Source of the DNA: Roseateles sp.
GTDB taxonomy: Bacteria; Pseudomonadota; Gammaproteobacteria; Burkholderiales; Burkholderiaceae_C
Assembly (NCBI GenBank): GCA_019234295.1
Contig: JAFALK010000048.1
Coordinates: 1 to 64,000, forward strand
Length of the DNA stretch: 64,000 nucleotides
Direction: 5' to 3'
In this document: positions 53,817 to 62,798 of the stretch, piece by piece
How positions within the stretch are numbered: the stretch's first letter is position 1
How the letters are laid out: every line of letters begins with the position of its first letter
Position numbers and translations under genes: made by a program
The notes under the pieces: model-generated
Told to the model about the DNA's origin: nothing
Seen by the model: only the letters and a program-made list of their open reading frames with translations
Database searches by the model: none

Positions 53817-54308
53817 ATGAAACACATCATTGCTTTGCTGATCGAGAACGAGCCCGGCGCGCTGTCGCGTGTGGTGGCCCTGTTCTCCGCCCGGGGCTAC
53901 AACATCGAGAGCCTCACCGTGGCGCCGACCGAGGACGCCTCGCTGTCGCGCATGACCATCGTGACCACGGGCTCCGATGAGGTGATTGAGCAGATCACAA
54001 AGCACCTGAACCGCCTGATCGAGGTCGTCAAGGTCGTGGACCTGACCGAGGGCGCCTTCACCGAGCGCGAGCTCATGCTCATCAAAGTACGCGCCGTGGG
54101 CAAGGAGCGCGAAGAGATCAAGCGCACGGCAGACATCTTCCGCGGTCACATCATCGACGTGACCGAGAAGACCTACACGATCGAGCTGACCGGCGACGCC
54201 GGCAAGCTCGACGCCTTCATCGGTGCGATCGACCGCGCCGCCATCCTCGAAACCGTCCGCACGGGGGCCAGTGGTATCGGCCGCGGCGAACGAATCCTCC
54301 GCGTCTGA
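53817..54308 (+). CDS. ilvH: Acetolactate synthase, small regulatory subunit
   Basis: A 163-residue ACT-domain protein. Residues 3-75 hold the ACT fold (HIIALLIENEPGALSRVVALF) with the valine-binding asparagine/glycine region GYNIESLTVAPTED. The C-terminal domain has FRGHIIDVTEKTYTIELTG. It activates the large subunit and gives valine feedback inhibition. The ATG at 53817 is preceded by AAGGACGAG. Confidence 0.95.
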   Translation: MKHIIALLIENEPGALSRVVALFSARGYNIESLTVAPTEDASLSRMTIVTTGSDEVIEQITKHLNRLIEVVKVVDLTEGAFTERELMLIKVRAVGKEREEIKRTADIFRGHIIDVTEKTYTIELTGDAGKLDAFIGAIDRAAILETVRTGASGIGRGERILRV

Positions 54309-54324
54309 ACGTACGCACACCTAA

Positions 54325-55365
<1,041 letters not shown>

Positions 55366-55384
55366 TCTGCATGCAAATGATGCG

Positions 55385-55409
55385 AAGGCCGCGCTTGCGC
55401 GGCCTTTTT
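55385..55409 (+). terminator. Rho-independent terminator after ilvC
   Basis: AAGGCCGCGC and GCGCGGCCTT pair around a TT loop and are followed by a T run. It separates the ilv genes from pssA. Confidence 0.9.
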
Positions 55410-55435
55410 GCATGCATCAGTTATCCTCCCGCCCC

Positions 55436-56245
55436 ATGACCGATCCGATCCACGCCCCCGAGAATGCCGATGCCTTGCGCCCGCGTCGCAAGGGCATCTA
55501 TGTCCTGCCCAACCTGTTCACCCTGGCCGCGCTGTTCAGCGGCTTTTACGCCATCGTCATGGCCATGGCGGGCCGCTTCGAGCAGTCGGTCTACGGCATC
55601 TTCGCCGCTGCCGTGCTCGACAGCCTTGACGGCCGTGTGGCCCGCATGACGCACACGCAATCGACCTTCGGCGAGCAGATGGACTCGCTGTCCGACATGG
55701 TCTCCTTCGGTGCCGCGCCGGCCCTGATCATGTATTCGTGGATGTTGCACGACCTGGGCCGCTGGGGCTGGTTCGCCGCCTTCGTCTACCTCGCCGGCGC
55801 CGCCCTGCGACTGGCCCGTTTCAACACGAACATCGCCGTGGTGGACAAGCGTTACTTCCAGGGCGTTCCCAGTCCGGCCGCCGCCGCGCTCGTCATCAGC
55901 CTGATGTGGGTCTGCGAAGACATGGGCCTGGCCCATGATCGCGCGCTGGCCTGGACGGCCTTCGGCTTCACGCTCTACGCAGGCCTGACCATGGTCACCA
56001 ACGCTCCGTTTTACAGCTTCAAGGATTTCAGCCTCAAGCGCTCCGTGCCCTTTGTATCCCTGGTCGTCATCATGCTGGGCATCGCCCTGATCAACCTCGA
56101 TCCACCGCGCGTGCTCTTCGGCCTCTTCTGTGTGTACGGGTTGTCCGGTTATGTGGTCTATGCCTATAAGAAGGCGAAGGGGCGGCCGGTCAGCGTGATT
56201 GCCGTTTCCACCGATGAGCCGGACGAGGAAGGACTGCACCGTTGA
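55436..56245 (+). CDS. pssA: CDP-diacylglycerol-serine O-phosphatidyltransferase
   Basis: A 269-residue membrane enzyme with the CDP-alcohol phosphatidyltransferase motif D-x2-DG-x2-AR-x-G-x3-D-x3-D, seen in DSLDGRVARM and FGEQMDSLSDMVSFG. It makes phosphatidylserine, the precursor of phosphatidylethanolamine. The opening KGIYVLPNLFTLAALFSGFY is typical of the type II PssA of betaproteobacteria. The gene is followed by the leuA leader, whose promoter lies at its 3' end. Confidence 0.94.
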   Translation: MTDPIHAPENADALRPRRKGIYVLPNLFTLAALFSGFYAIVMAMAGRFEQSVYGIFAAAVLDSLDGRVARMTHTQSTFGEQMDSLSDMVSFGAAPALIMYSWMLHDLGRWGWFAAFVYLAGAALRLARFNTNIAVVDKRYFQGVPSPAAAALVISLMWVCEDMGLAHDRALAWTAFGFTLYAGLTMVTNAPFYSFKDFSLKRSVPFVSLVVIMLGIALINLDPPRVLFGLFCVYGLSGYVVYAYKKAKGRPVSVIAVSTDEPDEEGLHR

Positions 56246-56248
56246 TGC

Positions 56249-56254
56249 TATATT
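56249..56254 (+). promoter_or_regulatory. -10 element before the leuA leader
   Basis: TATATT lies nine bases before the leader-peptide ATG. The transcript would start at about 56260, so the leader peptide may be almost leaderless. No good -35 is seen. Confidence 0.4.
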
Positions 56255-56262
56255 CCTCAACC

Positions 56263-56316
56263 ATGAACACGACGCGCGCTCTGCTCCTACTAGGCGATCC
56301 CCAACGGGAGCGCTGA
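56263..56316 (+). CDS. Leucine attenuator leader peptide (leuL-like)
   Basis: A 17-residue open frame, [17 protein letters not shown], with four consecutive leucine codons (CTG CTC CTA CTA), two of them the rare CTA in this high-GC genome. A terminator hairpin with a T run follows 28 bases later and leuA begins after that. This is the classic arrangement for leucine attenuation. When charged leucyl-tRNA is scarce the ribosome stalls at the leucine codons, which lets the RNA fold so that transcription continues into leuA. Confidence 0.75.
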   Translation: MNTTRALLLLGDPQRER

Positions 56317-56343
56317 TCGCACACGTCCTTCGTCTTCGATCTC

Positions 56344-56382
56344 AACGGCCCGTATGCAACCTGCAGCGGGCCGTTTTGTTTT
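56344..56382 (+). terminator. leuA attenuator hairpin
   Basis: AACGGCCCG (56344-56352) and CGGGCCGTT (56367-56375) form a nine-base stem followed by TTGTTTTT. It lies between the leucine-rich leader peptide and leuA and is the probable attenuator. Confidence 0.78.
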
Positions 56383-56422
56383 TGGTGTCTGCGGTTGCGA
56401 AGAACCTCCTCAAGGAACTCCG

Positions 56423-58102
56423 ATGCTCAAGCAACCGAACCAGAAATACCGCGCCTTCCCACCCGTCGCCCTGGCCGATCGCCGCTGGCCCGACGCGCAG
56501 CTGACGCAGGCCCCGATCTGGCTGAGCACCGACCTGCGCGACGGCAACCAGGCCTTGATCGAGCCCATGGACGTGCAGCGCAAGCTGCGCATGTTCCAGC
56601 AGCTCGTGAAGATCGGCTTCAAGGAAATCGAGGTCGGTTTCCCCTCGGCCTCGCAGACTGAATTCGACTTCATCCGCCTGCTGATCGAGGGCGGCCACAT
56701 CCCCGACGACGTGACGATCCAGGTGCTGACCCAGGCGCGCTCGCACCTGATCGAGCGCACCTTCGAGTCCCTGCATGGCGCCAAGAATGTCATCGTCCAC
56801 CTCTACAACGCCGTGGCGCCCATCATGCGACGCGTGGTGCTGGGCACGGATGAAGACGGCATCGTCGCGCTGGCCACCGAGCACGCGCGGCAGATCAAGG
56901 ATTGCGCCGCCAAGCAGCCGGGCACGGACTGGCGCTTCGAATATTCGCCCGAGATGTTCTCGGGCACCGAGCTGGCCTTTAGCAAGCGCGTGGTCGATGC
57001 GGTGACGGCGGTGTGGGGGCCGACGCCCGAGCGCAAGGCCATCATCAACTTGCCCTCGACCGTCGAGCATTCCACGCCCAATATTTTCGCGGACATGATC
57101 GAATGGATGCACCGTCACCTCGAGCGCCGCGAGTCGATTGTGCTGTCGGTCCACCCGCACAACGACCGCGGCACGGGCACGGCGGCCGGCGAGTTCGCGC
57201 TGATGGCGGGGGCGGACCGCATCGAGGGCTGCCTCTTCGGCAACGGCGAGCGCACGGGCAATGTGGACCTGGTCAACATCGCGCTGAACCTCTACACGCA
57301 AGGCGTTGACCCAAAGCTCGACTTCTCTGACATCGACGAAGTGCGCCGCTGCGTCGAACACTGCACGCAAATCCCCGTGCACCCGCGCCATCCTTATGTG
57401 GGCGACCTTGTCTACACCTCCTTTTCGGGCTCCCACCAAGACGCGATCAAAAAGGCCTTTGCGGCCCGCAAGGACGGCGACATCTGGGACATGCCCTATC
57501 TGCCCGTCGACCCCAAGGACCTGGGCCGCAGCTACGACGCGGTGATCCGCGTGAACAGCCAGTCGGGCAAGGGCGGCATCAGCTATCTCCTCGAGGCCGA
57601 GTACGGCCTGGAACTGCCGCGCCGGCTGCAGATCGAATTCAGCCAGGTGGTGCAGCAGGTGATGGATGACCAGGGCAAGGAACTCAGCGCCGCGGATCTC
57701 TGGCACATCTTCGAGCGTGAATACGGTGTCAGCCGGAATTCGATTGCCCAGCTTGTGATCACCGAGCAGGATGACGTTGCGACCCTCAGCGCCGAGGTGC
57801 AGGTGGCCGGCCGCACGCTGAAGCTGCAGGGCACGGGCAACGGCCCGATCGACTCCTTCGTCAATGGCTTGGCGGCCAGCACGGGCCAGAACATCCGCGT
57901 GCTCGACTATCACGAGCATTCCATGGGCAGTGGCGCCGATGCACGCGCCGTGGCTTATCTGGAACTGCGCGTGGGCGACCAGACCCGCTTCGGCGTGGGC
58001 ATCGATGCCAATATCGTGCGCGCCTCGCTCAAGGCGATCGGCTCGGGCTTCGCACGCAGCGCGGCGGCCGAGCAGGCATCTAGAATTTTGGCGAACTCCT
58101 GA
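56423..58102 (+). CDS. leuA: 2-isopropylmalate synthase, long (yeast-type) form
   Basis: A 559-residue enzyme of the larger LeuA subfamily. The DRE-TIM barrel begins [17 protein letters not shown], with [13 protein letters not shown] and the metal-site [30 protein letters not shown]-terminal LeuA dimer domain binds leucine ([17 protein letters not shown]). It condenses 2-ketoisovalerate with acetyl-CoA, the first committed step of leucine synthesis. It is controlled by the attenuator upstream. A second, shorter leuA follows after ten bases. Confidence 0.93.
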   Translation: MLKQPNQKYRAFPPVALADRRWPDAQLTQAPIWLSTDLRDGNQALIEPMDVQRKLRMFQQLVKIGFKEIEVGFPSASQTEFDFIRLLIEGGHIPDDVTIQVLTQARSHLIERTFESLHGAKNVIVHLYNAVAPIMRRVVLGTDEDGIVALATEHARQIKDCAAKQPGTDWRFEYSPEMFSGTELAFSKRVVDAVTAVWGPTPERKAIINLPSTVEHSTPNIFADMIEWMHRHLERRESIVLSVHPHNDRGTGTAAGEFALMAGADRIEGCLFGNGERTGNVDLVNIALNLYTQGVDPKLDFSDIDEVRRCVEHCTQIPVHPRHPYVGDLVYTSFSGSHQDAIKKAFAARKDGDIWDMPYLPVDPKDLGRSYDAVIRVNSQSGKGGISYLLEAEYGLELPRRLQIEFSQVVQQVMDDQGKELSAADLWHIFEREYGVSRNSIAQLVITEQDDVATLSAEVQVAGRTLKLQGTGNGPIDSFVNGLAASTGQNIRVLDYHEHSMGSGADARAVAYLELRVGDQTRFGVGIDANIVRASLKAIGSGFARSAAAEQASRILANS

Positions 58103-58112
58103 AGGACGGGCG

Positions 58113-59654
58113 ATGGCCGACTCACTCATCATCTTCGACACCACCCTACGCGACGGCGAGCAATCGCCCGGCGCCTCAATGACCCGGGACGAGAAACTGC
58201 GCATCGCGCGCCAGCTTGAGCGGCTCAAGGTGGATGTGATCGAGGCCGGCTTCGCCGCCTCGAGCAACGGTGACTTCGAGGCCGTCAAGGCCATCGCCCA
58301 GATCATCAAGGACAGCACGGTCTGCTCGCTGGCCCGCGCAAACGACCGCGACATCTCGCGCGCCGCCGAGGCCCTGAAGGGCGCGGCCCGCTCGCGCATC
58401 CACACCTTCATCGCCACCAGTGAACTCCACATGGAGAAGAAGCTGCGCATGACGCGCGAGCAGGTGCTGGAGCAGGCCCGGCTCGCGGTGCGATTCGCCC
58501 GCAACCTCTGCGACGACATCGAGTTCTCGCCGGAGGACGGCTATCGCTCAGACCCCGAGTTCCTGGCCCGCGTGGTCGAGGCCGTGATCGCGGAAGGCGC
58601 GACGACGATCAATATCCCAGATACGGTCGGATATGCGATCCCCGAGCTCTACGGCAATTTCATCAAGGACCTGCGCAGCCGCGTGCCCAACTCTGACAAG
58701 GCGATCTGGAGCGTGCACTGCCACAACGACCTCGGCATGGCTGTGGCCAACTCGCTGGCGGGCGTGAAGATCGGCGGCGCCCGCCAGGTCGAGTGCACGA
58801 TCAACGGCCTGGGCGAGCGGGCCGGCAACTGTTCGCTGGAAGAGGTCGTGATGGCGATGAAGACGCGCCGCGATTACTTCGGCCTCGACGTCAAGATCGA
58901 GACCAACCAGATCGTGCCGGCTTCGCGCATGGTTTCGCAGACCACCGGTTTCGTGGTCCAGCCGAACAAGGCGGTGGTCGGCGCCAACGCCTTCGCGCAC
59001 GCATCCGGCATCCACCAGGACGGCGTGCTCAAGGCGCGCGACACGTACGAGATCATGCGGGCTGAGGATGTGGGTTGGGCCGCCAACAAGATCGTGCTGG
59101 GCAAGCTCTCGGGCCGCAACGCTTTCAAGCAGCGCCTGCAAGAGCTGGGCATCTCGCTCGAATCCGAGGCTGAGGTCAACGCCGCCTTCCTGCGCTTCAA
59201 GGACCTGGCCGATCGCAAGAATGAGATCTTCGACGAGGACATCCTGGCGCTGGTCATGGACGAGTCCGTCCATACCGAGCAGGAGCACTTTCGCCTCGTC
59301 ACCATGGCGCAGCGCTCCGAGATGGGCGAGCAGCCCCATGCCAGCGTGGTCATCAAGGCGGGCGGCGAGGAGCTGCGCGCCGAGAGCGACGGCAACGGCC
59401 CCGTGGATGCTGTGCTTCGGGCCATCGAATCCATGGCTCAAAGTGGGGCCGAAATGATCCTCTACTCGGTCAACGCCATCACCAGCGGCAGCACAGAATC
59501 TCAGGGCGAGGTGACGATCCGTCTTCAGCATGCGGGGCGGGTGGTCAACGGCGTGGGGGCTGATCCCGACATCGTCGTGGCCTCGGCCAAGGCGTATTTG
59601 GCTGCGTTGAACAAGCTGCAGAGCAAGATGGAGAGGGTGGCCGCCCAGGGGTGA
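58113..59654 (+). CDS. leuA: 2-isopropylmalate synthase, standard bacterial form
   Basis: A 513-residue enzyme of the common LeuA subfamily. It has [33 protein letters not shown] and [18 protein letters not shown] with the metal histidines, then [25 protein letters not shown] and a C-terminal regulatory domain ending [20 protein letters not shown]. It belongs to a different branch from the preceding LeuA, with which it is probably cotranscribed. A citramalate synthase or homocitrate-like role for one of the pair is possible, but both keep a full leucine-binding domain. Confidence 0.92.
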   Translation: MADSLIIFDTTLRDGEQSPGASMTRDEKLRIARQLERLKVDVIEAGFAASSNGDFEAVKAIAQIIKDSTVCSLARANDRDISRAAEALKGAARSRIHTFIATSELHMEKKLRMTREQVLEQARLAVRFARNLCDDIEFSPEDGYRSDPEFLARVVEAVIAEGATTINIPDTVGYAIPELYGNFIKDLRSRVPNSDKAIWSVHCHNDLGMAVANSLAGVKIGGARQVECTINGLGERAGNCSLEEVVMAMKTRRDYFGLDVKIETNQIVPASRMVSQTTGFVVQPNKAVVGANAFAHASGIHQDGVLKARDTYEIMRAEDVGWAANKIVLGKLSGRNAFKQRLQELGISLESEAEVNAAFLRFKDLADRKNEIFDEDILALVMDESVHTEQEHFRLVTMAQRSEMGEQPHASVVIKAGGEELRAESDGNGPVDAVLRAIESMAQSGAEMILYSVNAITSGSTESQGEVTIRLQHAGRVVNGVGADPDIVVASAKAYLAALNKLQSKMERVAAQG

Positions 59655-59773
59655 GGGGCTTGGGGTAAGTCCCTGAGCCGCCTAAAGTCAACCTCCGGTT
59701 GAATCAAGCGTTAGGTTCAGCGCAGCAAGTCACGCCAAGCAAGACTTTAAGAGCCTCTCCTAAGTTTTTGATC

Positions 59774-59802
59774 TTGTGTGAGATTTTGTAATACCTTACA
59801 CT
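59774..59802 (+). promoter_or_regulatory. Promoter of the D-alanyl-D-alanine endopeptidase gene
   Basis: TTGTGT (59774-59779), a 17-base spacer and TACACT (59797-59802) form a sigma-70 promoter in an AT-rich stretch. The predicted start near 59809 excludes coding starts upstream of it. Confidence 0.6.
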
Positions 59803-59825
59803 GCCATGGACTATTGGGGGCTCCT

Positions 59826-60815
59826 TTGAAGACCATTGCATCGATTTTTTCCGGCATTGCCCTGAGCCTGGCGCTGATGCCCGTGCACGCCTCCGCGGTG
59901 GCCAACTGCAAGACGGAGCCCAAGCCGGCGGTCTGCAAGAAGGCAACCAAGGCCAAAAGCAACAAGACTGCCAGCGTGGTGTCGCGCGTGCCGCGTCGTA
60001 CGTCTGCCGTGCCGTCTTTCGGCCAGCTCTACGGCTTGCATGGTGTCGACGATCCGCTCGACCTCAGCTCCAGCGTCGCCCTCGTCCTGGACCAGGACAC
60101 GAACGAGGTACTGCTGTCCAAGAACCCCCAGGCCGTGCTGCCGATCGCCTCGATCACCAAGCTGATGACGGGCCTGCTCGTCGTCGAGGCCGGCCAGCCC
60201 TTGGATGAGCCGATCACCATCACCCAGGACGACAAGGACACCGAGAAGGGCACCGGCTCGCGCCTGGCCTTCGGCACGACGCTCACCCGTGAGCAAATGC
60301 TGCACCTGGCCCTGATGTCTTCCGAAAACCGCGCCGCCCATGCGCTGGCCCGCAACTATCCCGGCGGCCTGGACGCCTTCGTGGTCGCCATGAATCGCAA
60401 GGCCCAGGAACTGGGCATGGCCGACACGCACTACGTGGAGCCTACGGGCCTGTCCAGTCGCAACCAGTCCAGCGCCGAAGACCTGGCCCGCCTCGTCAAG
60501 GTGGCCGACGGCGAGCCGATGCTGCGCGAGTTCACCACCTCCAAGGAGGCGACCGTCAAGGTCGGCCGCCGCCAACTGGCCTTCCACAGCACCAACGGCC
60601 TCGTGCGTGCGGGCAAGTGGGACATCGGCTTGCAAAAGACGGGCTTCATCAACGAAGCCGGCAAGTGCTTGGTGATGCAGGCCAAGCTTGCGGGCCGCAA
60701 GCTGATCATGGTCTTCCTGGACACGGCCGGCTCGCGTCAGGCCGATCCCGAGCGGGTGCGCCGCTGGCTGGATAGCAACCCGCAGGCGTTGCAGTCCTCA
60801 TCCAAACTGCAGTGA
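59826..60815 (+). CDS. pbpG: D-alanyl-D-alanine endopeptidase, PBP7 type
   Basis: A 329-residue secreted serine peptidase. A signal peptide (IFSGIALSLALMPVHASA) and a lysine-rich linker precede an S11-family domain with the three active-site motifs S-x-x-K in IASITKLMTG, S-E-N in MSSENRAAH and K-T-G in LQKTGFINEAG. Such enzymes cut cross-links in peptidoglycan. The TTG start at 59826 is chosen because the promoter predicts a transcript start near 59809. It overlaps by four bases (TTGA) the stop of a seven-codon frame (59805-59828), which suggests coupled initiation. A terminator follows. Confidence 0.9.
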   Translation: MKTIASIFSGIALSLALMPVHASAVANCKTEPKPAVCKKATKAKSNKTASVVSRVPRRTSAVPSFGQLYGLHGVDDPLDLSSSVALVLDQDTNEVLLSKNPQAVLPIASITKLMTGLLVVEAGQPLDEPITITQDDKDTEKGTGSRLAFGTTLTREQMLHLALMSSENRAAHALARNYPGGLDAFVVAMNRKAQELGMADTHYVEPTGLSSRNQSSAEDLARLVKVADGEPMLREFTTSKEATVKVGRRQLAFHSTNGLVRAGKWDIGLQKTGFINEAGKCLVMQAKLAGRKLIMVFLDTAGSRQADPERVRRWLDSNPQALQSSSKLQ

Positions 60816-60818
60816 AAT

Positions 60819-60848
60819 AAACGCCCTCACACTGAGGGCGTTTTTTAT
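60819..60848 (+). terminator. Rho-independent terminator after pbpG
   Basis: ACGCCCTC and GAGGGCGT pair around a short loop and are followed by TTTTTTATT. The T run overlaps the end of the convergent IclR gene, so the site may serve both. Confidence 0.9.
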
Positions 60849-61615
60849 TGACCGCGGTAACCCAGAGCCGACGAGATCTGCCCCGCCGTCTCCTTGAGGC
60901 GCACCAGCCAGCCTTCCTCAAGCCGGTCGGCCGGCGCCGAGATCGACAGCCCGGCCACGAGCTTGGCCTGGTCGTCGTAGATGCCTGCGGCCATGCAGCG
61001 CACGCCCAGCTCCAGTTCCTCGTCATCGCGGGAGAGGCCTCGCTGGCGGATCAGGGCCAGTTCGCGTTCCAGCGCGCCGATATCGGTCAGGCTGTTGCGC
61101 GTGTGGCCCGACAGGCCGGTGCGGGTGGCGTAGGCACGCACGCGCTGCGCATCGTCGCTGGCCAGGAAGAGTTTGCCGACGGAGGTGAGGTGAAGCGGCG
61201 CGCGCCCACCCACAGCACGCACGACCTGCATGCCCGAGCGTTCGGAGTACGTGCGCTCGATGTAGACGATCTCGTCGCCCTGCCGCACGGACAGATTGAC
61301 CGGCTGATGGGTGAATTTGTGCAACTCGCGCATGGGCCCCAGGGCGGCGTCGCGAACGTCGAGACGCGCCTTGACGAGGTTGCCCAGCTCCAGAAGCCGC
61401 ATCCCCAGCCGATAACTGCCGGCCTCGGGCCGGTCGACGAAACGGCCCAGGGTCAGGTCGTTGAGAATGCGGTGCGCCGTGGACGGGTGCAGGCCGGTTG
61501 TCTCGCTGATCGACTTCAGCGAGACCGGATCCTGATGGCTGGCCAGCACGTCCAGCAACGAAAACATGCGTTCGAGCACCTGGATGGCGGGGGTCTGGTT
61601 CTCTTTGTTTTTCAT
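60845..61615 (-). CDS. IclR-family transcriptional regulator
   Basis: A 256-residue regulator. A winged helix at about residues 10-75 (LKSISETTGLHPSTAHRILNDL) is followed by the effector domain with GDEIVYIERTYSERSGMQVVRAVGGRAPLHLTSVGK-type features and a late EELELGVRCMAAGIYDD. Its effector and targets are unknown. The ATG at 61615 gives MKNKENQTP. A second in-frame ATG at 61651 gives MQNKENSP, a near-copy of the same start, which looks like a local duplication. Neither has a clear ribosome binding site. It is divergent from the TIGR03790-type gene. Confidence 0.9.
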   Translation of the reverse strand: MKNKENQTPAIQVLERMFSLLDVLASHQDPVSLKSISETTGLHPSTAHRILNDLTLGRFVDRPEAGSYRLGMRLLELGNLVKARLDVRDAALGPMRELHKFTHQPVNLSVRQGDEIVYIERTYSERSGMQVVRAVGGRAPLHLTSVGKLFLASDDAQRVRAYATRTGLSGHTRNSLTDIGALERELALIRQRGLSRDDEELELGVRCMAAGIYDDQAKLVAGLSISAPADRLEEGWLVRLKETAGQISSALGYRGQ

Positions 61616-61658
61616 GGCGGCGATTGTGGGGGAGTTTTCTTTGTTTTGCATCGCGAAA

Positions 61659-62798
61659 ATGAAACATCGAATGGCGTGGCTCGAGCGGGCTTTTGAGGGG
61701 TCTCTTCTCCGCATCGTGCAATTCGTCTTGGTCGCGGGCCTTTGCGGCGGGGCTTCGGCGCAGCCAGCGTCCCCGCCATCGCAGGGGGCTTCTGCTGCTG
61801 CGCCGGTGTGGGTCCGCATGCCCAAGCTGCAGGGCCGCATCACGGCGCAGAACCTGGGGCTGGTCATCAACCTGGACGATCCCTACTCCGTCGCCGTGGG
61901 CAAGTACTACCAGCTGCGGCGCCACATTTCCGATGCCCATGTGCTGCGCTTGCACGTGCCGGTGAAGCCCCGCCTCAGCCAGGGCGAGTTTGCAGAGCTG
62001 GAGACGCGCATTCGCAAGCAGATGCCCGAGGCGGTCCAGGGTCTGGCCCTGGCTTGGCGCCAGCCCTATGCGGTCGAATGCAACGGGATCACCTCGGCGC
62101 TGGCGCATGGCTACCAGCCCAAGATCTGCGAGCAAACCTGCGCGGCGTCCGAACCCTCGTCCTACGCCAGCTACCTCGGGAACCAGCCCTTTGCAGACAA
62201 GGGCGTGAGGCCGGCGATGCTGATCGCGGCGCGCAGCGAGGACAGTGCGCGCCAGCTGATCGATCGCGGCGTGGCCGCCGACGCCAGCCTGCCCAGCGCC
62301 TTCCTCGCTGTGAATGCCTGGTTCCTCAGCACCAGCGACGCTGCGCGCAATGCGCGCTCGGTCTGGTTTCCGCCGGCCGGCACCCTGCGGCCCTGGATGG
62401 TGGACGTCAAACGCGTGGAGGCCGATCAACTGCCGGCAATGCAGCGAGCTCTTATCGTGCAGACGGGCCTGGCCCGCGTTGAGGGACTGGACCGCATCCA
62501 GTGGTTGCCCGGCGCGCTGGCCGATCACCTAACCTCGTTTGGAGGCTTGCTCGATGCGGCGCCCGGCGAGGGCCAGATGAGTGCCATCGACTGGATCGAG
62601 TCGGGCGCGACGGCCAGCTACGGCACCGTCAGCGAGCCCTGCAATCATTGGCAGAAGTTTCCGCACCCGCAGCTGCTGATGCTGTCCTACATCCAGGGGG
62701 TGACGGCGCTGGAGGCCTATTGGCACAGCGTCGTCTGGCCGGCGCAGGGCGTCTTCATCGGTGAGCCGCTGGCCGCGCCCTTCGCACCGACCTTCTAG
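61659..62798 (+). CDS. TIGR03790-type secreted protein of unknown function
   Basis: A 379-residue protein with an N-terminal signal segment (LLRIVQFVLVAGLCGGASA). It matches the TIGR03790 family by LGLVINLDDPYSVAVGKYYQLRR, LALAWRQPYAVECNGITSALAHGY and the late ATASYGTVSEPCNHWQKFP with SYIQGVTALEAYWHSV. The late part has a conserved Cys-Asn-His that might be catalytic. The family occurs scattered in betaproteobacteria and planctomycetes without an assigned role. The ATG at 61659 leaves almost no gap to the divergent IclR gene; a second ATG at 61671 is possible. Confidence 0.75.
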   Translation: MKHRMAWLERAFEGSLLRIVQFVLVAGLCGGASAQPASPPSQGASAAAPVWVRMPKLQGRITAQNLGLVINLDDPYSVAVGKYYQLRRHISDAHVLRLHVPVKPRLSQGEFAELETRIRKQMPEAVQGLALAWRQPYAVECNGITSALAHGYQPKICEQTCAASEPSSYASYLGNQPFADKGVRPAMLIAARSEDSARQLIDRGVAADASLPSAFLAVNAWFLSTSDAARNARSVWFPPAGTLRPWMVDVKRVEADQLPAMQRALIVQTGLARVEGLDRIQWLPGALADHLTSFGGLLDAAPGEGQMSAIDWIESGATASYGTVSEPCNHWQKFPHPQLLMLSYIQGVTALEAYWHSVVWPAQGVFIGEPLAAPFAPTF

